DNA from: Hydractinia symbiolongicarpus | Lineage: Eukaryota; Cnidaria; Hydrozoa; Anthoathecata; Hydractiniidae | Length of the DNA stretch: 64,000 nt | Reading direction: 5' to 3' | Assembly (NCBI RefSeq): GCF_029227915.1 | Contig: NC_079884.1 | Location: forward strand, 9,858,001-9,922,000 | Part shown: piece after piece, positions 53,362-64,000 of the stretch | Layout: every line of letters starts with the position of its first letter | Numbering within the stretch: position 1 is the stretch's first letter | Program-made: the position numbers and the translations under genes | The notes under the pieces: model-generated | Seen by the model: the letters and a program-made list of their open reading frames with translations, nothing else | The model's database searches: none | What the model was told of the DNA's origin: nothing

Positions 53362-54759
53362 AGCAACATAAGACTTTTTGAAAATCTTAACCAAAAAATA
53401 AATTGACTTATTCTCACTACGAAATAAATCTCAAATCCTTTTTATTCATTTTGACATTTATTTCAATCCAAATTATTTTTATTTTCATTATTTTATTTTC
53501 AGTTAATTTATTCAGTTTTTTTTTTGATTTAACTTAAATTTTCTTCTTATTACTATCATATGGCAGTTTTCGGCTATCATACACGTGTTTCGCAAATTTA
53601 AAATGGTAGCTGTGCTACGGAGGTGTCGTGTTCGCTTGTCCTGCCGTTGTGTTGTTCTTTCTTTCAGCACATAGAGCTATTTCATGGTTTAGTTTTTATT
53701 GTATCTGAGAAATTGTATTGCCAATAAATCGGAAAATTAGCTAGATACGTATGCCAGATTGATATGTAGTACAAGCGTTCTTCACAAAAGATTAGTCTAC
53801 CGTTTATACTACGTGAACGTCTAAATTACGTGATTTTACTGTTCTCTCTCCGTTCCCGTTCACCAGAGGTTTTGTTCAGATAATCACGTAATAAGGACCG
53901 TTCCCGTTCACCAGAGGTTTTGTTCAGATAATCACGTATTACGGACGGTATACGCCAACTATCTGTGGCTAGGATATTGATTTTAGATTTTTCTTATCAT
54001 CAGATTTAACAATGAAACACTATGAACAATATTTTAAATCTTATTGTCGGAATAACTATAATGAAACTATGTATATTTCTGATTATAAAGTTGGTAAAGG
54101 AGAACTAACGATTGATAACATGTTGTGCTTAAATGTTCATTATAGTGTGAATATGAACTGCGGTAATTTTTTTATGTTTTCGAGTTTTGGTTCTCGAGAA
54201 ATTTAGGCTCAAAGCAGTACTACGTTCGCAGCCATTAGTCCTCTTCGATAAATTACTAACTTGTGTGACATAAGCCTGCGCCAATGTATTCAAACGCATC
54301 CTGAATGATAAGTTACGTTAACTGCTACAGTGCGTTATATATCGTTGCTTTCCAGGGCGCTGCCTTTGACCCGTTGGGGTGTAACGACGCCCCGACCTCC
54401 CTTGCTGTTCTTGCGATTCGTTAATCGTTACTTGGGCTGTGAGCTTTAAAACAATAAAGGCTTGAGTAGAATATTAAAACCCTAATTACATTTAATGATA
54501 ATTCTTCCGTAAATGTTATAGGTTTTTTGAAGTATAGAGAAGAACTACTCCCCGTTTATATATATCGCTGATATAGAAGTTTAAATTTCCTGACTTCACC
54601 ACCAAGCTTAAGCTAGATTCTAAAACTTGAAAGTATACATATTTACATGTATCTTTTTTAGAATATATACACTAAAATAAAATATGACCATGAAATTTAA
54701 TCCATGTCGCACGAAGCAGTTATGTAGTTTCCAATTAATAATACTCGTAGCTGTCAGCT
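53362..54759. other. Intergenic with a 48-bp tandem repeat
   Basis: Apart from the repeat at 53850-53945 I see no gene or RNA. A GC-richer patch near 54350-54430 has no recognisable feature. Confidence 0.4.
53850..53945. repeat. 48-bp unit repeated twice in tandem
   Basis: CCGTTCCCGTTCACCAGAGG begins at 53850 and again at 53898, each copy running to an AATCACGTATTA-like end. An inverted TACGTGATT lies just upstream (about 53827), so the unit may be the worn end of a foldback element. Confidence 0.75.
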
Positions 54760-57346
54760 TCATGATATTCTTTCCATCAAAGTGAGAAATTCTATAAAAA
54801 GTCAGAGCATTTATTTCATTAAAGGCATCAATTAATGAAAAAAATAGCTGTTATTTTACTACTACCGCACTCCAAAACTTACTAACGCCCTGTAAGCAGA
54901 CGGTGCTTTCTACAAACAATGAGAAAGGTTTCGATTTGGTGAATGTACAACATCATGGAAAAGCGACATAACAACAAAAGATGGAAAAAATTATTTTTAC
55001 TTAAATTTTTCACACGTGCTTTCATTCTAAGGAGTGGACCAAATAATTAGTACATAAATAATACGAAATGCTATATTCCTACCAGATGGATACAAAATAT
55101 ATTTCCTCACAGAAGCACAGAGCAAGAATAATTAAATTATTATCTTTTTATCACCTTCATAATTCACTTCGCCATCTCCATCATTATCTGCTAGAGCAAT
55201 CATATCTTCAACTAAAAAGAATATATTATATATCCATATTCGCTCTAAAAGCACTAATCTTTTGCCACCTGTCGTTATATTAGCAATCTGCAATTTTATT
55301 TGGCTTGGCATTAAAAATTTGGCACATCAATTTTACAAGGACAAAGCTCTTACTTAAACATTGTCTACGGGAGAATTTTTATTTCATATTTCATATAATA
55401 TTGCTTAGCTCTTTAGCCTTATTAGGTTGTTGTTGTTATTGTTTTCCTTTATTACAAGCCTAGGTTTTTATTTATGACAAAGTTTTTGTTTTCTTTATGA
55501 AGGAATATATTAGATTTTTATGTTTTAGGGAGAAGAACGTGTCTTATATATGGAACCCAATTGTAATGATAATAATAAAAATAATAAAAATTTGCAGGTG
55601 GTGTCAGATATTTTATCATTACTATTAAAAGCTTTAATTGTCTGTCTATTTATTTAGAATGTACAAAGAATACACAAAGATCTTTCGATGTCCTTTAAAA
55701 ACTTTCAACTTTGCTTTCCAAGAATCAATTATTTTTTTCGGATCTCAAAAAGAGAAACAGAAAATAAAATTGTTAAATTCCGCAAAAGTCGCAATCACAA
55801 AATGGTACCAAGATTGCTAAAAATGTATGGTTGACTCTCACCCTCCTTCGTGGTTATGCTCTCCCCCATTTTGGTTAAGACTTCCTTTATTTCTTCTTGC
55901 GAAATCGTTCCAGACTTATCAATATCAAATACAACGAACATTCTCCTCAACTCTTCAGCTGTATCTCTTCGTTGATATTTTTTTGTCATCAGCTGAAGAA
56001 ATTCTCCAAACTCGATACCTCCACTGCCTATGAATTTTATATATTTCAGACGTGGGTTACAAGAAAATTGAAATAAATTTTAAAGTACGGCAAACAAAAC
56101 ACTGTGATTTCATTGCATGCTAAAACACCTGGTTTTTAAAGTCCTAAAACAACAGTGGCGACTTAATGGTGGAGTCGATTTGGGAAACAGGGATCTCGGG
56201 TCATGAACGTATTAAAACGTCATTTTCTATAAGATTTAAATGTGACTGACCATCAATGTCTGCTTCCTTCATCATTTTGCTGACTTGTTCTTCACTTGAG
56301 CATAATTCCAATGCTTTTAAGATATCCTTTACTTCGTTTGGAGATATGGTACCATCGTTGTTTTTATCAAAAATATCAAACGCTTCCTTGAGCTCTGAAA
56401 GAGAAAGAGTTGAATATGCTGATCTATATTATAATACTCGTTGCTTGTCTGTCTGTGAGTTAATTTAAAAAAAGGGCGTTGTTGTAGTCAAAAACATCAC
56501 CATGATCACACATGGTTACTTCATGTAGCAGGCACAATACCAGTATAGTATAACAGAGATCCTGCCATATAATTTTAGAGCTACCTACTTCCATATTTTA
56601 CGATATAAATGTAATGTTCCAGTTTCTGTGGCTTTCAATTACTATTTTTTATAAATAACTATGAAGGTGGGGAATTGAATTCTTGTTAGATTTATAGTTA
56701 TCTTAATACAACGGTTTACAATGTAATGCTTATTAAAAAAGTGTTTACATATCCTTTCCTTTACATATCCATACCAGGCTTGTATTGACATGTCAAATTT
56801 GATTGTATGGACATGTCAGCAACTATTTGTATTACAAAGTTAACATGATTCATGTTAGTAATACATTTGTCGTTTTCAAATATTTAGGGATACAAAATTA
56901 TATTGATAAATAAAGCATCTTACCTTCAAGCAACTTTGGATCGATTTGGTCAACCTAAAAATTATGACAATTAATGCTGTAAATAAATTTATTTTTGCTT
57001 TTAAATTAGATTGTGTGTGCTGTGAGTTTCCTCGTCCATTTTCCACTTTCTATATTAAAAATTTTTTTGCTAAGGTTTTGCTAATAACGGCTAGGAATGA
57101 ATGGAAAACACATTTTTAATATCCACCGCCTTTCCCCTCTTTTATGCATTTTTTTTTGCAAGTAATAACCTCTTGCTTTTGCAGTGAAGGGTTGCTTCAG
57201 TTTGTACCAGATTTAGTGTCAGAACTCGCTTCAAAGGTTCAATTTATGGAACAAAGAGACAAAGAGAGCAAGTACGGAATAGTTTACAACAAAATACCAA
57301 TCAATGTGTAAAATAAAAATACTACCATGCTGCTGATGTCGTCCAT
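54760..57346 (-). CDS. Calmodulin-like four-EF-hand calcium-binding protein (156 aa)
   Basis: Cytosolic calcium sensor by family. Six small minus-strand exons join in frame (471 nt): 57326-57346, 56924-56954, 56251-56394, 55842-56027, 55155-55211 and 54760-54791. The first exon holds only MDDISSM; the protein ends FLTLMERIS. All four loops have the canonical acidic pattern: DKNNDGTISPNE, DIDGSGGIEFGE, DIDKSGTISQEE and DNDGDGEVNYEE, so all four should bind Ca2+. The linker between lobes (MTKKYQRRDTAEELRR) resembles the calmodulin/troponin C central helix. At 156 residues, with an N-terminal extension and clear divergence from the near-invariant calmodulin sequence, it is a calmodulin-like or troponin C-like paralogue and not canonical calmodulin. 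The first exon is the least certain because it is so short (donor GTAGTA). Confidence 0.85.
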
Positions 57347-59437
57347 GTTTGTATCATGAACACGTGTTATGAAATGTATATCGAGTCTAAATTATTATTC
57401 TTTTGTATTTACTTTCACTTATTTTTGCTTTTATTTTTACTTTTATTTTTACTTTTATAAGTTAAAATTCCATACAACACAAATCCTAGACGGCCAAGTT
57501 TGTAAACAAACTAGTGTTTAAGTTTGCCACCCTTCCATGCACGGGCGTTTAAAAAATATATTAGGTTCAAGATAAAAATGTAAAAACTAGAATAGGAGGG
57601 AAAAAATACTATTAATAATTGTCTGGACCAATTGCTTGTAGCAGAATTGCTCAAGGATTGTTCATGATTCTTGAATTGCCGACAAAAATGGTGAACCACG
57701 CACACATTTCTCGGTTATATTGAAATTCAACAAACTTTAACGAAATAATCTCTTACCATTTTCCTTCTTTTTTTGTGATTTCGGTTTTCTTTTTTTTTTT
57801 TTACATGTTTTTACTCAGTTTTGCATCTTATATTTCTCGTTTCAATGTGTTAATATATCAATTTATGCGCAGATTTCGAAGTTTTAAAAAGATAAACGAA
57901 ATGTAAACAGCGCTATATTATTCTTCTCTTTGCAGTTTCTATGGAGACTCTTTTTTTAACAAATATAAAAAGTAGCGCTATACAAACACAAAAGATAAAT
58001 CATGTTTTTGTTATGTTCTGGCCTTTAATATTAATTCTAATCGCTGTGCAAAAATATAGAAATTGGGGAAGGGATTGCGCGCAGGTGAAGTTTTAACTGA
58101 AACATTTTGAGCCTTAAAACCGTGTAAAGATTCTTTTATTTATACCCGTGATAGCCTTAGACTACTTTAAATGATGGATTAAACCCCCTCCTCCGAATAA
58201 GACCGCCCCTCGAATATTACGTAATTGATTAGCTATGCTGCTATTCGTTATGTTATGTTGTTTTATTGTTTTAATTTTAAAATTAATATGCCTCCCTTCC
58301 ATAAAAAGTTCCCCTCCCGAATGAGCTCTACCCCTCACAAGAAATTTTGACAAATAAGCCACCGGGGCTTAATCGATCACTTACGGTGTAATTATTTTAG
58401 CTTTAACGTTCTTTTGGATCACAGAGGTAATTGGTACAGATATGAGGCAATACCCGGCTTTAGAATTTTGACTGCTCCAGCAACGGGGAAAGGTGGAGAA
58501 CATAAAGTGCCTGCAGGCCATATCCCGAGGAATATTTTTAGTTAAGTCACTTTTACATCTATGGAATATTCCAGGTTAAAAATATTTCGTGAGTTTAAAT
58601 CTCGATTATATGTGCAATTTGATATATAACGCACATACAAACCCGTGGATATGTCCACGAGCTACAGATTAGCCTCCTTTATTAATACTCATTATTATAT
58701 TAACACTTATTATCTGTTTGTCAGCACCAAAACCTACAATAACCAGAAAACATCGGAGGCGGGTGTATTTCTAAACTAAAACACAGTCCCCAGCCTGGCG
58801 TTTTTTGTACGTTAAGCCTGTTTTTATCAAACTATTGCCAAGATTTGGTGGTGCGGTAATTGACCCAATCAAAAGGTTTTGATGTATTGTAATCTCCTAA
58901 CGTTAATGTACCTAGTTGTCCACGCCACAAAAATTACCTCTTACCATTCAACGAATAACTGTAATTTTCCAAGATAAAGGTTAGAACAGTACTTTATGAA
59001 AATCGTATCATCTAAACCTTAATTAAATTAATTAAAGTGTATTTCCATTTGTTTTACTAGCCTAAGGGAGAAAGGAAACACGTGAATTTAATTTTTTCAA
59101 AGTAGACTGTCAACAAGTGTCAAATTAGGCAACAGTTGAGCCTTAGTCTACACACATGGTCTAAGCTTCAACGAAAATTAACTTGCTTAGTGAGCAAATC
59201 AGTGAGCCTAAAAATCATAGTTCCTATCACCGAGCTAAGATAAGAAAACTTAAGTCACTGGTGTGAAGTAAGTATTACAGATTAAGATGTTCAAAGAAAT
59301 AAACTTGAGCAACATTGAACCTTAGACAAAAATTTTCTTATAAAAATAAGCAAAAATGTCACAAGAAATTCAGGCAAGCAATGTTTCTCTGGGATTGAGA
59401 CTACGTATAAATAAGTAAAAATATTTTTCATGGTTGA
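57347..59437. other. Intergenic with MITE fragments
   Basis: 58180-58375 carries CCCCTCCTCCGAATAAGACCGCCCC and ACAAATAAGCCACCGGGGCTTAATCG, a motif set also present near 40145-40200 and typical of a dispersed short element. 58630-58670 carries ACCCGTGGATATGTCCACGAGCTA, related to the palindromic end in the TMEM26-like locus. No gene seen. Confidence 0.45.
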
Positions 59438-59443
59438 TTTATT
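59438..59443 (-). terminator. Polyadenylation signal of the protease gene
   Basis: AATAAA on the minus strand, 12 bases after the stop codon at 59455-59457. The resulting 3' UTR would be very short. Confidence 0.45.
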
Positions 59444-59454
59444 TCATTATTATT

Positions 59455-62246
59455 TCACGCTCCATAACGTGCCATATTGCTGTTTATCCATGACTTGAAA
59501 TAGTTGACTCGGGCAAACACAGTATATGTCGAGGTCGATTTGCATTCTCTTGAACCATGGCTTACGGCTCCGTGAATTTCCCAACGGCCACCGATGTTGC
59601 AAACAAATGGGCCACCGCTGTCACCATGGCAACCAGATTTTCGGGTACGTCCTGCGTCGCCAGCGCACACCATCGCAGATGTAATTGGAATAGGAATTTC
59701 TTTTTTGTTGTACCTTTCACATACGCTGTTAGATACAACTGAAAGTTGTGCTTGTTGAAGAACTGACGTCATCGATCCTGGATGTCGAGTCTTTCCCCAA
59801 CCTTTTTATAAAACATGAAAATAGAATTGCCATTGCGGAGCGGTATTGGATCGGAAGCAATTTTTTGCAAATTTTTATTGTCTGTTGTTCTTACTTGACT
59901 TATTTGTTGAATATATATAACAAGATATTTCTTCGAAAAAATAATTAGATCTGGGAAACGCTGTTGCAAAAATAATTTTTTGCATTCAAAATAGCATGTA
60001 TGGGTATAAAAAGTTGTGTAGACTCGAATTCAAATAAAATGATGTGTGTATGGTGTGTAAACATGGATATTTAAAGATTCAACTGACCTGTGATATAGCA
60101 GCTAGTACCAACTGGAGCGTCTCCAGATGGTAAACAAGCCGGCTGGACGTATTTTGTGAACGCGATTGGTTTCGACAGTTTGAAAAGAGCAATATCATTG
60201 TTTAACGTTCTTCGGGCATAGGATGGATGTTTAATAACTCTTGCAACTCTGATGTCAGATTCAGTACCTTCTCGTGAATTTCTGTTATGCTCACCAACTC
60301 TGAAGAAATAAAATTTATTCAAAATAATAATATTCAAGATAATCCGTGTTACCATTACAACAAAACCGCAGTACAGTACAGTAAAATTGCGCGGTTTTTT
60401 GTTGATCTCAACTATTTCGACTTCGCAATAGAACAAAAAAAAGTTTGTTCTGTATAGAGAAAGTTCGAGATAGAAAGAAACTACAAAACAGGGAAATTGT
60501 AGACGTGACAGCAAATGGGCTAACATCACATTGATACGTTAGACATAATACAAACGCAGAACTGCAAAAGAATTGTGTAATTTTACATAAATCGATAGAT
60601 GGTTACTTTATTAGTAAATAACTCATATATTATCTTAAAAACACATTCATTTTATTTTTGTCAACACTAATGTCTGCTTTCACTCCTGTGTGAACACTCA
60701 TGAAGCAAGTGAAACAGATGTGTAGCAAGAAGCATGTGTTGAAGGGAGAATATCAAAATTTTGACATTTTGTTTCATCTGCTGCTCCTATATTTGCTCTT
60801 GCTACATACCTACCTCACAATTTCCATAGTGTAAACCTGTAACACAATGCACGCAAGATCAGAGAGAAAAAGAAATGTCTAAATTGACTCAATACTTGTT
60901 CGGATTTAACTGTTGTGTAATACCTACTTACACATGAGACATAAGACAAACTTAAGACTATTTCTTCTTCGCACACCCATCACATTTAATGAACCTAACT
61001 TTCGGAGCGAAGAAAATGAAGAATACAACCTCTTGAGATACTGTGACGCAATTGTAAATACTGAGCAAAACCAACACAGTTTTTAAAAGGCAAAACTGAA
61101 TGTTTCTGCAGTTTTGAAAATTAATTATTTGAAAATTCAAATAAGCTCATGCTAAGATCATAACATTGTTTTATTTCAGGATAATCAGCCAACTTTTCGT
61201 AAGTGCTATACTTAGCTGATGTTAAAAACCATGTTCGCTAAAACGAGGGTCAACTGTACCTACAAAAAGGTGAGAGGTTAAATTACCGAACTGTGAATGA
61301 TGATGCATAGTGTTCTTTTCCATCGACACAATGTGCGGCAGTAATAACCCAGGTAGGGCTAATAATGGTCCCTCCGCAGCCTGCTTTACCATTATAAAGC
61401 ATTAAAATTTGCCATGGCCATGATCCACGTGTTGCAGTTGTTCCAGCAATAACTCGCGAATGGGCAATTTGAGGTTTGCCGCATGCTGAAAATGAAAAAT
61501 GCTTTATAATCTCCATACATTATCATATTTTCTTGTAATAAACAATGCAAAGAGTGTTTGCATGCAAAAATTTTGTTTTAGTTTCACGAATGGCGTGTAT
61601 ATAAATATAAGTGAATATATACGAACATTGCTTGCATTGCGTATATGCTTTTTTATAAACAACATAAAATTTTGCGTAATGCTGTTTTTGATAAATTTGC
61701 ATCTCATTCTGCTTTTATTGTCTTTTTTGTTTAATGAAATCAACTTGGGAATTGGAATACAAAAATCGAAATTCTTTTGACTACATGGCTTGCTATAGTT
61801 TGTATACATTTAGCATTTGTAAAGAAAAAAAAAGTACTTACATCCAGATGGTGGCTGATTAGTGTTTGGCGGTGGAAATTGCGTTGGTGGTGGAAAATGC
61901 GTCGCTGGACCTATATAACATAAAATATCATAATATAATTCAAATTTATCTTTGATGATAAATAAATTGGAGAGAGCAGTTACCTCCACAAAATCCGCAT
62001 GTCCTTGAACACCATGTTGTCATATATGTCTTGTATGTTGGAATGTAACAAAAGGACCTCATGAAAAAGCAATCTGATCTTCTATCACGACAAGCTAGGA
62101 AACAACAAACAGTATTCTCTAACCATCCGAAACAGGTACAATACAGCTCAGTTGGAACTAAAATTTCCAACAATAAGTGAATGAATAAATATGTACATAC
62201 CGTTTGCTGCTGCGACAAGCAACACAGCCACTATTAACTTCATCAT
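59455..62246 (-). CDS. Secreted ShKT-domain chymotrypsin-like serine protease (327 aa)
   Basis: Secreted S1-family endopeptidase, probably digestive or gland-cell. Six minus-strand exons close in frame (984 nt): 62201-62246, 61984-62094, 61842-61910, 61287-61485, 60088-60299 and 59455-59801. Order of parts: a signal peptide (MMKLIVAVLLVAAANG); an ShKT domain with six Cys (ACRDRRSDC to SRTCGFC, exon 2); a short Pro/Thr/Gln-rich linker (exon 3); and a trypsin-fold domain activated at R|VIAGT. The catalytic triad is intact: His in TAAHC, Asp in NNDIAL and Ser in GDSGGP. The residue six before the catalytic Ser (position 189 in chymotrypsin numbering) is Ser, not Asp, so chymotrypsin-like specificity is expected. 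ShKT modules attached to proteases are common in cnidarians; the module alone does not make this a toxin. Each domain sits on its own exons with phase 1 borders around the ShKT exon, as for a shuffled module. Confidence 0.93.
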
Positions 62247-62307
62247 TTTCCTCTCCAAGCTTTTACAACTAGAAGAAAGAATGAAAAGATAGGAACGCTA
62301 CGCAAGC

Positions 62308-62313
62308 TTTATA
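62308..62313 (-). promoter_or_regulatory. Candidate TATA box of the protease gene
   Basis: TATAAA on the minus strand about 62-67 bases before the start codon, which would put transcription start roughly 35 bases upstream of the ATG. Highly expressed secretory proteases often have TATA promoters, but no transcript evidence was available. Confidence 0.4.
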
Positions 62314-64000
62314 TCACCACAGATATGTAGGCTTGTGCAAACATACTTGCCTTTTTGATAGCACATCTGACGGCCGTGTTTATTTAACTAAGTTTCATTA
62401 CACAGCTGTATGTGACATCCTCTCATCGCCACTCCTGTGCGTGATATGCAAATGTAATTTCTATGACTTTTTATGAATTAATGTGTTTTGAAAAGAAGAA
62501 GTCTAGTATAGAGAGTGACAAAAAAATCATTTTGTGTACCTTTACAACTAGTGTATACTGGTGATTAAAAAACAAAATGACCTCGTTGAAAAAAAGCTAA
62601 AGAAAGACTTGCAACACGATTTTCAAAGTGATAACAATCTTTATGGAATTGACAGTGTCTCTTGGTCGAAAAAAATCCTTGAGCAGACATGAGAACAAAA
62701 ATTTTGTTCAGCCACGCTTCCTAACAAACACAAAGGTTTACTAATTCTTATTATGTTTCTAGATATATAAGAATTAGCAAGGCAAAAAATAAGCCGTGTG
62801 AAATTAGTACCAATGAAAAAGATGATTAAAAAAAACAATCAATTATTTTAGGGCCAGCGACACGATTTGGCATGAGTGGGCGACACGGTCTTCAAAGTGA
62901 AAGGAGATGCAGATTAGCGGGGATGGGCTGCTGTATGGTAACTTCTTACGTTAGCGGAGGGTGGGGGTGGGGGGTGGGCTGCTGTATGGTAACTTTTTAC
63001 GTTTGAACACAATGACAAATCTCAGAATGAACATGTTTCTTTGTAACTCAAGTGGAAATAATATAAATACAATATATATTTATAAATAGAATATTAAATA
63101 TAGTAGTTATAAAATCGTAACAACAACAATAATAAATATGAGAAAAGAAGATCTTTTAAAAAGTTTCTCACAATTTATAAGTTAAGAGCTGAACGTTAAA
63201 CTAATATTTTTAAGGAGAGGATTCTAAATGGCGAATTTTAAAATGTTGAACATTTAAATACATGTGAAATAAATTCAGTGTTTAATTTCAACGTTTGTAA
63301 AAGGATTTGCATGAATTGTTTTACCAATAAAAGTTGCGTTCGCCATCATAACATTTGTCCTTGGCCTTTTCAGGTGGAGAGAAGGTAAGGAAAGTGAGAG
63401 GGTTAGGGTTTAAGGGCGAATTTGATGTTTAGCGTACACTTGCGTCTCTCCTTTCTCTAAGCAGTAATACTACACTGACATTAAAGTTTGTTTGCGACTT
63501 GCTAGGCGCTTGGTTGTCATGAACCGCACCATCACAACCTGGTACATGATGAAATAGTTTGCTTATAGAAAAGTGTTGGCGAACTAATGAAGTAATGCAA
63601 GTTAACTTCACTATTGTGGCGGAACACAATACATTCCACTCACACCACATATACGTTAAACACACACCAGTCTGTCCTTTTAAATACTCGCCCATAAAAA
63701 CAACAACAACAGTAACTGGGAACCACAATGTCAAGTGTTGTACTTTTTAGATGCTCCTATTGAGAATAATGATTGTAATAAGACGTGTGCTGATGAGTAA
63801 ACTCAACTGGTAGTGCAGCTTCATTACACACATCTTTTTGAAAACTCGCACGTGATTGATGACTTATATGCCCCTGATAAAGCGTTGTCAAATTCTCGCA
63901 GTTCTTTGCAGTTGCCATGTTTAGATACTCCATTGCTTGATAATGAGATTGTGGTGCACGTGCGTAAGAGCCAGTAGTGTTACCTAAGTGATCTTGGTAT
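62314..64000. other. Region beyond the protease gene, no gene assigned
   Basis: A 22-bp direct repeat, GGGCTGCTGTATGGTAACTT, occurs at about 62925 and 62977 around a G-rich run (62957-62977). Near 63752-63960 a plus-strand frame gives DAPIENNDCNKTCADE and then, after a stop, about 50 open codons (QLHYTHLFENSH and on). This could be a decayed exon, but nothing identifies it. Confidence 0.35.

Noticed and set aside
60071-60529. A longer protease exon reading upstream of 60299
   Set aside because: The open frame continues into intron; the acceptor at 60300 restores phase with the previous exon and the conserved protease sequence starts there.

Overview
The window is eukaryotic, AT-rich and intron-bearing: exons have GT-AG borders and pyrimidine-rich acceptors, and long non-coding stretches are full of decayed transposons and foldback elements. 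The gene content points to a cnidarian, probably a hydrozoan. Clues are an ShKT-domain chymotrypsin-like protease, decayed copies of multi-copy THAP, SANT-like and integrase-like gene families that I associate with cnidarians, and a TMEM26-like membrane protein cluster. The species cannot be fixed from the sequence alone.

Layout. 3-6106 (+): the last two exons of a very large, charged, low-complexity protein whose 5' end lies outside the window. 7718-12187 (+): a complete seven-exon DDX39B/UAP56 RNA helicase. 13019-13851 (-): a frameshifted SANT-like gene relic. 17446-17928 (+): a 160-residue protein I do not recognise. 19295-20094 (-): a broken THAP-domain gene. 24941-30600: a TMEM26-like locus with one intact gene on the minus strand, an inverted partial copy of it on the plus strand, and a third, divergent gene on the plus strand. 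31895-35608: a small hAT-like MITE followed by a 3.1 kb hAT-like element with a 5-bp target duplication. 36268-50131 (+): a complete three-exon ZNFX1 helicase/zinc-finger gene whose first exon is an RGG box. About 52990-53361 (-): an integrase-like relic. 54760-57346 (-): a six-exon calmodulin-like gene. 59455-62246 (-): a six-exon secreted ShKT plus chymotrypsin-like protease. The last 1.7 kb holds nothing I can assign.

The functional genes are unrelated housekeeping, RNA-silencing, calcium-sensing and digestive/secretory genes, each with its own introns; there is no operon logic. DDX39B (mRNA splicing and export) and ZNFX1 (RNA surveillance and small-RNA or antiviral silencing) are the two RNA-biology genes. 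For six genes or gene parts I joined exons by hand and the summed exon lengths close in frame: DDX39B 434 aa, ZNFX1 1884 aa, calmodulin-like 156 aa, protease 327 aa, TMEM26-like 281 and 315 aa. This supports the models strongly, although no transcript or database evidence was available.
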